Of a DNA stretch of 64,000 nt, positions 1 through 7,142 are shown one piece after another; position 1 is the stretch's first letter, and each line of letters opens with the position of its first letter. The translations under genes were made by a program, and so were the position numbers. A model generated the notes under the pieces. The model worked only from the letters and a program-made list of their open reading frames with translations, ran no database searches and was not told where the DNA came from. The DNA lies in NCBI RefSeq assembly GCF_900089585.1, contig NZ_FLRH01000004.1:861001-925000 (forward strand), in the 5' to 3' direction. Source of the stretch: Micromonospora sediminicola (GTDB lineage Bacteria > Actinomycetota > Actinomycetes > Mycobacteriales > Micromonosporaceae).

Positions 1-522
1 GGCGCGGAGGCCGAGCGGGTCGACCACCATCCCGACCTGGACCTGCGCTACACCCACGTCGACGTGCGGCTGTGGTCGCACGACGCGGGCGGGGTGACGG
101 GCCGTGACCTGCGGCTGGCCCGGACGATCTCGGCGCTCGCCGCGGACGCCGGCCTGTCGGTGTCGTACGCCGGGCTGTCCCGGCTGGAACTCGCGCTGGA
201 CAGCCCGGAGTACGCGGCCGTGCTGCCGTTCTGGCGGGCGGTCCTGGCCGGGGAGCGCCCAAGCGGTCCTGCCGACGACGAGGTGCGCGACCCGGCCGGC
301 GCGCTGCCCACCGTCTGGTTCCAGTCCTCCGGGCGCGACGAGCCCCGGCAGCGCTGGCACCCGGACGTCTGGGTCGACCCGGCCGAGGTCCGGCCGCGGA
401 TGGAGGCCGCGCTGGCGGCGGGCGGCACGCTGGTCAGCGACGCGGAGGCCCCGCACTTCTGGGTGCTGGCGGACCCGGACGGCAACCGGGTCTGTCTCTG
501 CACCTGGCAGGGACGCGACTGA
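1..522 (+). CDS. Pterin-4a-carbinolamine dehydratase-like / VOC fusion (5' partial)
   Basis: The reading frame is open from base 1, so the gene starts before the window. The first ~40 residues contain DHHPDLDLRYTHVDVRLWSH followed by a GVTGRDLRLA segment. This matches the C-terminal half of pterin-4a-carbinolamine dehydratases, which have a His-His-Pro-Asp motif and then V-x-L-x-(S/T)-H-x2-G-(V/L)-T. The rest (from ~residue 60) is a vicinal-oxygen-chelate (glyoxalase-like) half, with ELALDSPEY near its start and FWVLADPDGNRVCLCTW at the end. Fusions of these two folds occur in actinobacteria, but their substrate is not established. An ATG at 64 lies inside the dehydratase motif and is unlikely to be the true start. 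Confidence 0.75.
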   Translation, partial: GAEAERVDHHPDLDLRYTHVDVRLWSHDAGGVTGRDLRLARTISALAADAGLSVSYAGLSRLELALDSPEYAAVLPFWRAVLAGERPSGPADDEVRDPAGALPTVWFQSSGRDEPRQRWHPDVWVDPAEVRPRMEAALAAGGTLVSDAEAPHFWVLADPDGNRVCLCTWQGRD

Positions 523-566
523 GAAACCGGGGCGACGGCCGGGCGAGGCGACGCTAGCGTGCCGGT

Positions 567-914
567 GTGGACGCACGCGCGCTGATCGAGGAGTTCAACG
601 CCGCCTGGTCGCGGGGTGACCTGGCGGCGATGTCCGGCTGCCTGGCCGAGGACGTGAGCTACTGCCCGAACGCCTGGGACGGGCCGGCCGGCACGGTACG
701 CGGGCGGGCCGCCGTCGTCGCCGTCCTCGCCGGGCAGTCGGGTTCGGGCGAGGGTCCGGCGCTCGGCGCGGTCTGGGCCACCGACGACCGTGCGGTCTGC
801 GAGTGGGCGTGGCCTCCGGCCGAGGACGGCACGGTGCTGCGTGGGCTGGACGTCTACCGGGTCCGCGACGGGCGGATCGTCGCCAAGGACGTGTTCGGCA
901 AGATCACTTCTTGA
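567..914 (+). CDS. NTF2-like / SnoaL-type small protein
   Basis: A 115-residue protein with the cone-fold layout of the NTF2/SnoaL superfamily. It has an N-terminal helix (ALIEEFNAAWSRGDLAAM), a central strand region with VRGRAAVVAVL, and a C-terminal GLDVYRVRDGRIVAKDVFGK strand pair. Such proteins serve as small isomerases, hydrolases or ligand binders; nothing here indicates the substrate. The start is GTG at 567, with no clear ribosome-binding site in the 44-base gap after the previous gene, so leaderless or coupled translation is possible. The 3' end overlaps the convergent udgX gene by 11 bases. Confidence 0.7.
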   Translation: MDARALIEEFNAAWSRGDLAAMSGCLAEDVSYCPNAWDGPAGTVRGRAAVVAVLAGQSGSGEGPALGAVWATDDRAVCEWAWPPAEDGTVLRGLDVYRVRDGRIVAKDVFGKITS

Positions 915-1605
915 GCGCCCCGGCGGCCACCCTCAGGTCGGCGACCAGCCCTTCGTACGCGACGTCCTGGTTGTCGGCGCGCAGCACGGCGGAGGGGTGG
1001 ATGGTCGCCAGCAGCCGGGTCGCCGGCGCGTCGGCGACCGCTCCGGTCCGGTCCACCGGCACCCGGGCGAAGTCCTCCGGGTGCTGGGCGGCCGCCGGCC
1101 ACGGCAGCAGCTCGCCGCGTTGCCGGGTCACCCGGAACGTGGGGCCGAGCAGCGCCTTGGCGGCGGTGGCGCCGAGCACCACCACGACGTCCGGGTGCAG
1201 CCGGGCGAACTCGGCGACCAGCCAGGGCCGGCAGGCGGTGATGTGCACCCGGTCCGGCGTCTGGTGGACGCGTCGCGTGCCGCGCCGCTCGAAGCGGAAG
1301 TGCTTCACCGCGTTGGTCAGGTAGATCTGGCCGGGGTCGAGGCCGGCGTCGTCGACGGCCCGGCGCAGCAGGCGGCCGGCGGGGCCGACGAACGGCAGTC
1401 CCTTCTGGTCCTCGACGTCGCCGGGCTGCTCGCCGACGAAGACCACCCGGGCGTGCTCGTCACCGCGCCCGAAGACGGTCTGCGACGCGTCCCGGTACAG
1501 CTCGCAGCCCCGGCAGCCGGCCGCCGCGGCGCGCAGCTCGTCGATGGTGTCCGCCCGTGGCGGGATGAACTCCTGCGCTCCGGGCGCGCTGTCGGTCTCG
1601 GCCAT
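904..1605 (-). CDS. udgX: Uracil-DNA glycosylase, UdgX family
   Basis: A 233-residue family 4-like uracil-DNA glycosylase. Visible features are a CRGC pair near residue 32 and a further Cys in the ITACRPW segment, as expected for an iron-sulfur cluster; the GEQPGDVEDQKGLPFVGPAG uracil-binding region; and the UdgX-specific loop RRGTRRVHQTP near residue 113. In mycobacterial UdgX the His of this loop forms a covalent bond to the abasic-site sugar, so the protein stays cross-linked to uracil-containing DNA. The ATG at 1605 (MAETDSAPG) was chosen because the upstream in-frame extension is low-complexity and shows no similarity. The gene lies in the same direction as the MocR regulator, 76 bases downstream of it. 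Confidence 0.9.
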   Translation of the reverse strand: MAETDSAPGAQEFIPPRADTIDELRAAAAGCRGCELYRDASQTVFGRGDEHARVVFVGEQPGDVEDQKGLPFVGPAGRLLRRAVDDAGLDPGQIYLTNAVKHFRFERRGTRRVHQTPDRVHITACRPWLVAEFARLHPDVVVVLGATAAKALLGPTFRVTRQRGELLPWPAAAQHPEDFARVPVDRTGAVADAPATRLLATIHPSAVLRADNQDVAYEGLVADLRVAAGALKK

Positions 1606-1681
1606 GCCGACCGTTCTACCCCGTCCGCCGCGCCCCACGCGACCGCCCTGCCGCGAGGTCGCCGAGCGGGGCCCCCGCCGG

Positions 1682-3016
1682 TCAGGTGGTGAAGGTGGGG
1701 CCGGGACGCAACGCGCCGACGAGCGCGTCGGCCAGCACGGAGAGCTCACCCTCGTCGAGGGAGCTGACGGTGACGCGGACGGCGGGGGCGGCGGCGATCC
1801 GGTAGGGGCTGCCGGGGGCGACCGACCAGCCGGCGTCGCGCAGGGCGGTGACCGCGACCGTCTCGTCGGGCACCGTCACCCAGACGTTGATCCCGGTGCG
1901 TCCGTGCGCGGCCACCCCACGCGCGGCGAGCGCGGCCACCAGCCCGTCGCGCCGGCGGTCGTAGCTGTCCGCCGCGCGTCGCACCAGGTCGGCGGTGGCC
2001 GGGTCGCGCCAGAGCGACAGGACCAGGCGTTGCAGCACGGTGGAGACCCAGCCGGCGCCGACCCGCGTCCGGCCGGCCACCCGGGCGACGGTGGCCTCGT
2101 CCCCGGCCAGCACGGCGAGCCGCAGGTCGGGTCCGTAGGGCTTGCTCACCGACCGGACGAAGGCCCACGTCGCTGTCGCCCCGGCGAGCGGGTGCAGGGG
2201 TACGCGGGCCAGCTCGGCCGCGTGGTCGTCCTCGATCAGCAGCAGGTCGACCCGGCCGGCGAGCAGCGTCCGCAGGGCCGCCGCCCGGTCGGCGGAGACC
2301 GCCGCACCGGTCGGGTTCTGGGCCCGGCTGGTGACGACCAGCGCGCGCACCCCGGCGGCCAGCGCGGCCCGCACCCCGGGCTCGGTCGGGCCCTCGTCGT
2401 CCACCGGCACCCCGACGGTGCGCAGCCCGAGCGCGGCGACCAGGTCGAGCAGGTTGGCCCAGCCCGGGTCCTCCACCGCCACCGCGTCGCCGGGGCGCAG
2501 GTGCGCGGCGAGCAGCCGTTCGATGCCGTCCAGCGCGCCCCCGGTGACGGTCAGGTCGGCGGCCGGCACCCCGTCGGCCGCGAACCGGTCCCGGGCGACG
2601 GCGGCCAGTTCGGGCAGGACGGCGGCGTCCGCGTACCCGGTCGGGGTCCCGGCCTCGGCGGCGAGCGCGGCCAGGTGCGGCCCGAGCGGGGGCAGCAGCC
2701 GGGGGTCGGGGTGCCCGGCGGAGAGGTTCCGGGTGCCGGGTCGCGGAGGCGGTGCCAGCGCGGCCCGGCGGGTGGCCACCGGCGGGCGGGGCCGGACCGT
2801 CGTGCCGTGCCGGCCTGCGGTGGCGACCAGGCCGCGCTGCCGCAGGTCCTGGTAGGCCTTCGCGACCGTGGCCGGGCTGACGCCCAGCTCGCCGGCGAGC
2901 GTGCGGACCGCCGGCAGGGCGTCGCCCGGGGCGAGCGCGCCGGCGCGGATGCCGGATTCCACGCTCGCCGAAATGGCCGCCGACGTGGAACCGCTGATCT
3001 GATAACGTGCTGCCAC
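1682..3016 (-). CDS. MocR-type GntR regulator with aminotransferase domain
   Basis: A 444-residue protein. It has an N-terminal GntR winged helix (residues ~1-80, with LPAVRTLAGELGVSPATVAK) joined by a Pro/Arg-rich linker to a fold-type I aminotransferase domain. The domain carries a PLP lysine in SVSKPYGPDLRL, an Asn-Pro-Thr-Gly segment (SRAQNPTGA), and DDHAAELAR around the pyridine-binding Asp. MocR/PdxR proteins use PLP or an external aldimine as effector to control vitamin B6 or amino-acid genes, usually divergently transcribed. Here the divergent gene encodes an FMN-binding/acetyltransferase fusion only 39 bases away. The start is GTG at 3016. A near-palindrome sits between the two starts. 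Confidence 0.87.
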   Translation of the reverse strand: MAARYQISGSTSAAISASVESGIRAGALAPGDALPAVRTLAGELGVSPATVAKAYQDLRQRGLVATAGRHGTTVRPRPPVATRRAALAPPPRPGTRNLSAGHPDPRLLPPLGPHLAALAAEAGTPTGYADAAVLPELAAVARDRFAADGVPAADLTVTGGALDGIERLLAAHLRPGDAVAVEDPGWANLLDLVAALGLRTVGVPVDDEGPTEPGVRAALAAGVRALVVTSRAQNPTGAAVSADRAAALRTLLAGRVDLLLIEDDHAAELARVPLHPLAGATATWAFVRSVSKPYGPDLRLAVLAGDEATVARVAGRTRVGAGWVSTVLQRLVLSLWRDPATADLVRRAADSYDRRRDGLVAALAARGVAAHGRTGINVWVTVPDETVAVTALRDAGWSVAPGSPYRIAAAPAVRVTVSSLDEGELSVLADALVGALRPGPTFTT

Positions 3017-3026
3017 AGTTCGAGCA

Positions 3027-3040
3027 TTGTACTAGAACAA
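3027..3040. promoter_or_regulatory. Putative MocR operator in the divergent gap
   Basis: TTGTACTAGAACAA is a 14-base imperfect palindrome (12 of 14 positions symmetric) lying in the 39-base gap between the divergent MocR gene and the fusion gene at 3056. It is also the only AT-rich stretch locally. Its position suits a regulator site covering both promoters. Binding by the neighbouring MocR protein is inferred from position only. Confidence 0.5.
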
Positions 3041-3055
3041 AAGGTGGGATGCCGC

Positions 3056-4303
3056 ATGTACCCCCCGACCGCACGCACCACCGCCACCCGCACGCGGGAC
3101 CGGATGCGCTACGACCGGAACACCGCCCACGCGCTGCTGGACGAGGCGTACCACTGCGCGCTGGCGTTCACCGTGGACGGTGAGCCGCGGGTCCTGCCGA
3201 CCCTGCACGTCCGCGTCGACGACACCCTCTACCTGCACGGCTCGACCGGCAGCCGGCCGCTGCTGGCCGCCCGGGGCGACGCCGGGCTGCCGGTCTGCGT
3301 CGCGGTCACCCACCTCGACGGGCTGGTCTACGCCCGCTCCCAGTTCCACCACAGCGCCAACTACCGGTCCGTGGTCGTGCACGGCACCGCCCGGCTGGTC
3401 GATGACGCCGCCGAGAAGGCCGCCGTGCTGACCGCGCTGGTGGAGAAGGTGGCGACCGGCCGGTCCGCCGAGAGCCGGCCGCCGAACCGGCGCGAGCTGG
3501 CCGAGACGGCGGTGCTCGCGCTGCCGCTGCGCGAGGTGTCGGTGCGCACCCGCACCGGTGGGGTCAACGACGAGCCGGCGGACGAGAGCCTGCCGTACTG
3601 GGCCGGCGTGCTGCCGCTGCGCCTCACGCCCGGGCGGCCCGAGCCGGCCCCGGGCGTCACCGCGCCGGTTCCGGCCTACCTGCGACCGGCGGGGTCGCCG
3701 TGGCGGGACCCGGTGGTGCTGCGCGGCGAGCACGTGGTGCTGGAGCCGCTGGACCTCTCCCACGCCGAGGAGCTGCACGCCGCCACCGAGGATCCCGAGG
3801 TGTGGCGGCACCTCGGCGGTCCGCAGCCGGCCGACGTCGCCGAGATGCGTCGGGTGCTCGCCGCCTACCTGGACGCGCAGCAGCGCGGCGAGCAGGTGTG
3901 CTGGGTGCAGCGGTGCGCCCCGACGGGCGCCGTGGTCGGCACCACCTCCTGGTACGAGATCGACCCGGCCCGCCGGTCGCTGGCGATCGGCTACACCTGG
4001 CTGGGCCGGCCCTGGTGGCGGACCGGCGTCAACACCGAGGCGAAGCTGCTGCTGCTCACCCGGGCGTTCGAGGAGCTGGACGCGGTCCGCGTGGTCTGGC
4101 ACACCGACATCCGCAACGAGCGCTCGCAGCGCGCGATCGAACGGCTCGGCGCTGCGCGCGAGGGTGTGCTGCGGCAGCACAAGCAGCGGCCCGACGGCTC
4201 CTGGCGGGACACCGTGCAGTACTCGATGCTCGCGCAGGAGTGGCCGAACGCACAGCTCAGGCTGCGGGAACGGCTTCGCCCGGCGGTGCCGGCCGGGTCA
4301 TGA
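3056..4303 (+). CDS. NimA-like FMN-binding protein fused to GNAT acetyltransferase
   Basis: A 415-residue two-domain protein. Residues ~1-200 form a split-barrel flavin-binding domain of the pyridoxamine-5'-phosphate-oxidase superfamily (COG3467/NimA-like), with RNTAHALLDEAYHCALAF, a TLHVRVDDTLYLHGS core and the HHSANYRSVVVHGTA strand. Residues ~220-415 are a RimJ/RimL-type GNAT domain: VLEPLDLSHAEELHAA, IGYTWLGRPWWRTGVNTEAK as the acetyl-CoA loop region, and RNERSQRAIERLGA. The ATG at 3056 follows an AAGGTGGG ribosome site; a much longer in-frame extension upstream is antisense to the MocR gene and was discarded. The stop overlaps the next start (ATGA), so the LysE-type gene is translationally coupled. 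The substrate is unknown; control by the MocR neighbour is inferred. Confidence 0.82.
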   Translation: MYPPTARTTATRTRDRMRYDRNTAHALLDEAYHCALAFTVDGEPRVLPTLHVRVDDTLYLHGSTGSRPLLAARGDAGLPVCVAVTHLDGLVYARSQFHHSANYRSVVVHGTARLVDDAAEKAAVLTALVEKVATGRSAESRPPNRRELAETAVLALPLREVSVRTRTGGVNDEPADESLPYWAGVLPLRLTPGRPEPAPGVTAPVPAYLRPAGSPWRDPVVLRGEHVVLEPLDLSHAEELHAATEDPEVWRHLGGPQPADVAEMRRVLAAYLDAQQRGEQVCWVQRCAPTGAVVGTTSWYEIDPARRSLAIGYTWLGRPWWRTGVNTEAKLLLLTRAFEELDAVRVVWHTDIRNERSQRAIERLGAAREGVLRQHKQRPDGSWRDTVQYSMLAQEWPNAQLRLRERLRPAVPAGS

Positions 4304-4957
4304 TGTCCGGCGTGCTGGGGATCACCGACATCGGGACGTACGTGCTGGGCACGGTGGCGATCGTGCTGCTGCCCGGCCCGAACTCGCTCTTCGTGCTCGC
4401 CACCGCCGCCCGCCGCGGCGTGGCCACCGGCTACCGGGCCGCGGCCGGGGTCCTCGTCGGCGACGCCGCGCTGATGGTCCTCTCCGCCGCCGGGGTGGCC
4501 TCGCTGCTCCGGGCGTACCCGCCGCTGTTCCTCGTGATCAAGTACGCCGGCGCGGCGTACCTCGGGTGGTTGGGGCTGGCCATGCTGCGCGGCGCGTGGC
4601 GGCGCTGGCGCGACCGCAACGACCCGGCCACGCCGCGCCTGATCGACGAGGTCGAGCCGGCGGCACGACCCGTTCCGGCGGGCACTGACGATCAGCCTGC
4701 TCAACCCGAAGGCGATCCTCTTCTTCGTGTCGTTCTTCATCCAGTTCGTCGACCCCGGCTACGCGTGGCCGGCGCTGTCGTTCCTGCTGCTCGGGTTGAT
4801 CGCGCAGGTGACCAGCGTGCTCTACCTGACCGCGTTGATCTTCACCGGCACGTTCCTGGCCGCCCAGTTCCAGCGGCGTCGGCGACTCGCCGCGACCGGC
4901 ACCACCGCCGTGGCGATGCTGTTCCTCGGGTTCAGCCTCAAGCTCGCGGCGGGTTGA
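4300..4957 (+). pseudogene. LysE/RhtB-family amino-acid exporter, frameshifted
   Basis: The first frame (from ATG 4300) gives a LysE-family start: LPGPNSLFVLATAARRGVAT, then two hydrophobic helices and YAGAAYLGWLGLAMLRG. The conserved second half (SLLNPKAILFFVSFFIQFVD, then two more membrane helices) is in the next frame and ends at 4957. The frames cross between about 4643 and 4683, most simply by one extra G in the GCCGGCGGCA stretch near 4660. Read through, the product would be ~217 residues, the normal family length, and both halves are undamaged. It is therefore either a recent mutation or a sequencing error. Members export amino acids or related metabolites across the inner membrane. 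Confidence 0.8.
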
Positions 4958-5013
4958 AAGGAAGGGCCCCCTCTTAACGCGATCGGTAGAGGAAGGGCCC
5001 CTTCTTAACACCC
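4956..5013. repeat. Two direct copies of the GGAAGGGCCCC dispersed repeat
   Basis: Two tandem copies of a ~25-base unit: one at 4956-4980 containing GGAAGGGCCCCCTCTTAAC, and one at 4989-5013 containing GGAAGGGCCCCTTCTTAAC. The core AAGGGGCCCTT-like palindrome is followed by CTTAAC. The same unit recurs at 51805-51860. Here it fills the gap between convergent genes (LysE-like and Spo0M) and overlaps the LysE stop codon, so it may also work as a terminator. Confidence 0.8.
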
Positions 5014-5035
5014 GCGCGCGGGGCGGGGACGGCGC

Positions 5036-5965
5036 TCAGGTGCCGTCGCCGCCGCTCCCGCCGCCACCGACGCCGGCGCCGCCGGCCGTGCCGCCCAGGC
5101 CGTAGCCGGGGGCGACGGGCTGGTCGGGGTGGCGGCTGACGTGCGCCGACTCGCGGATCGTGGCCGACCAGTCGGCGTGCGAGGCGGCCGCCGCGTGCCG
5201 GTCGATGGCCTGCCGCAGCCAGCCGTCCACTGTCGCCACCCAGTCCCGCTGGTCGGCGCCGGCGTGCCAGACCCGGAACCGGCTGATGCTCTGGTGGGTG
5301 ACGCCGGCCAGGGAGAGCCGCCGGTCCAGCCAGAACAACACCTCCATGCCGACCGAGGTGGTCACCATGATCACTTCGAGTTCGGTCATCGGGCCGGCGT
5401 AGAGCGGAGCGGCCCAGAAGCCCAGCCGCTGCTGGAACGGCAACGTCTGCTCCACCCCGGGCAGCCGGCCCTGCTGGAACCCGGCCTGGCGCATCACGAA
5501 GCCGAGCGTGTCCAGCGCGGCGAGCAGGTGCTGCTGGGTGGGCAGCGGATGGATCAGCACCGGCACCATCTCGCCCTGGTCCAGGTCCGGGTCGACGGAC
5601 ACCTCGGTGCGCAGCCCGGTACGCAGACTCAGCAGCGGCACCCCGCCGAACATGGTGACCGGCGTCTCCCACGGCAGCGGCACCGCGAAGTCGACCGCCC
5701 GCCGTCTGCCGGCCGGCACCACGAACCGCCCGGCGATCGGCCACCGGTGGTACTGCACGAGCCGGCGCGGCGACCCCGGGTCCTCCGGTTCGACGGATGT
5801 GACCAGCCCCAGCCGGATGTGCCGGACCGGGACGTCCTCGCCGTCGGCGCGCAGGATCACCCGCCCCGGCAGGCGCAGTCCCGGCCGGGTGCTCGGGTTC
5901 GGCAGCGTGGTGCTCACCGAGAGCCCGGTCCAGGCCGACCCCCGCGACACCCCGGTCAGCCGCAT
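5036..5965 (-). CDS. Spo0M-family sporulation-control protein
   Basis: A 309-residue arrestin-like protein of the Spo0M family. It has the typical N-terminal beta-sandwich (LPNPSTRPGLRLPGRVILRA, then VRHIRLGLVTSVE), a mid region with FAVPLPWETPVT, and a second sandwich (RTEVSVDPDLDQGEMVPVLI). The tail is Gly-rich and disordered (residues ~290-309), as is common in this family. In Bacillus, Spo0M influences sporulation and cytoskeletal organisation; the actinobacterial role is not defined. ATG 5965 (MRLTGVSRG) is preferred over an upstream in-frame start because a GGGAA ribosome site lies just before it and the family similarity begins there. Confidence 0.82.
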   Translation of the reverse strand: MRLTGVSRGSAWTGLSVSTTLPNPSTRPGLRLPGRVILRADGEDVPVRHIRLGLVTSVEPEDPGSPRRLVQYHRWPIAGRFVVPAGRRRAVDFAVPLPWETPVTMFGGVPLLSLRTGLRTEVSVDPDLDQGEMVPVLIHPLPTQQHLLAALDTLGFVMRQAGFQQGRLPGVEQTLPFQQRLGFWAAPLYAGPMTELEVIMVTTSVGMEVLFWLDRRLSLAGVTHQSISRFRVWHAGADQRDWVATVDGWLRQAIDRHAAAASHADWSATIRESAHVSRHPDQPVAPGYGLGGTAGGAGVGGGGSGGDGT

Positions 5966-6077
5966 GCGGTGGCATTCCCGCTGCCCGCCCCCGCATGCGC
6001 CCTCCGCCGGGGCCGGATCGGCGAGGTGGCGGCATCCGGGCGACCCGGACACCGCCACCTCGACACGAGGGTGGGGA

Positions 6078-7142
6078 TCAGCGCATCCGTCGGCCCCGCG
6101 GCACCGGGTCGGTCTCGTCGTCGAACTCGCCGATGACCTCCTCCAGCAGGTCCTCCAGCGCGACGAAGCCGATCGGCCGGGTCGGCCCGCCGCCGTTGCG
6201 CACCAGCGCGAGCTGGGCCTGCCGGCCGCGCATCGCGGCCACCGCCTCGGTAACCGATGCCTCGGCGGGCAGCGTGAACGCGTTCGTCATCAGCTCCTCG
6301 GCGGTCGCCGGGCGCCCGGTGGTGACCGCGCGCACCGCCTCCCGCACGTGGACCAGGCCGCACACCTCGCCGCCGGCGTCGACCACGGCCAGGCGGGACC
6401 GGCCGCTGTCCCGGGAGACGTGCTCGATCCGCTCGGCGGTGTCGTCCCGGCGGACCGTGACGATCCGGTCGAACGGTTCCATCACCTGGGCCACGGTGGT
6501 GCCCTGCAACTCCAGCATGCTGGTCAGCAGCTGGTGCTGCTCGGCGCCGAGCAGGCCGTGCTCCCGGGACTGCTCCAGCAGGATGCGCAGCTCGTCCGGG
6601 CCGTGCACCTGGGCGAGCTGGTCCTGCTGCTGCACGCCGACCAGTCGCAGCATCGCGTTGGCCAGCCCGTTGAGCAGGGAGAGGACCGGGCGGGCGATCC
6701 GGGCGAAGGCCCGGAACGGCAGCGCCAGCAGCATCGCCGAGCGCTCCGCGTCGGTGATCGCCCAGGACTTCGGGGCCATCTCGCCGACCACCAGGTGCAG
6801 GAACGTGACGAGCCCCAGCGCGAACACCAGGGCCACCACGTGGCTGGCCGCGTCCGGCAGGCCGACCGCGTGCAGCAGCGGACTGAGCAGGTGCTCGATG
6901 GCCGGCTCGGCCAGCGCACCGAGGCCCAGCGTGCACAGCGTGATGCCGAGCTGGGCGCCGGCCAGCATCAGGCTCAGCTCGCGGACGCCGTCCAGCGCCG
7001 CGCGGGCCGCCCGGCCACCACCGGCCGCCGACTGTTCCAGCCGGTACCGCTTGGAGGCGACCAGCGCGAACTCGGCCGCCACGAAGAACCCGTTGAGCGC
7101 CAGCAGCACTCCGGAGAAGATGAGCGCGAAACCGGGGGTCAT
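6078..7142 (-). CDS. HlyC/CorC-family membrane protein (CNNM + CBS)
   Basis: A 354-residue protein. An N-terminal CNNM/DUF21 membrane domain of about four helices (residues ~1-190, with LNGFFVAAEFALVASKR and MLAGAQLGITLCTLGLG) is followed by a pair of CBS domains (residues ~210-340, with VMEPFDRIVTVRRDDTAE and GFVALEDLLEEVIGEFDDE). The short C-terminal CorC_HlyC domain of the paired gene is absent. Family members are linked to magnesium/cobalt efflux or resistance. The gene overlaps the upstream paralogue by four bases, so the two are co-translated and probably form a hetero-oligomer. Confidence 0.88.
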   Translation of the reverse strand: MTPGFALIFSGVLLALNGFFVAAEFALVASKRYRLEQSAAGGGRAARAALDGVRELSLMLAGAQLGITLCTLGLGALAEPAIEHLLSPLLHAVGLPDAASHVVALVFALGLVTFLHLVVGEMAPKSWAITDAERSAMLLALPFRAFARIARPVLSLLNGLANAMLRLVGVQQQDQLAQVHGPDELRILLEQSREHGLLGAEQHQLLTSMLELQGTTVAQVMEPFDRIVTVRRDDTAERIEHVSRDSGRSRLAVVDAGGEVCGLVHVREAVRAVTTGRPATAEELMTNAFTLPAEASVTEAVAAMRGRQAQLALVRNGGGPTRPIGFVALEDLLEEVIGEFDDETDPVPRGRRMR

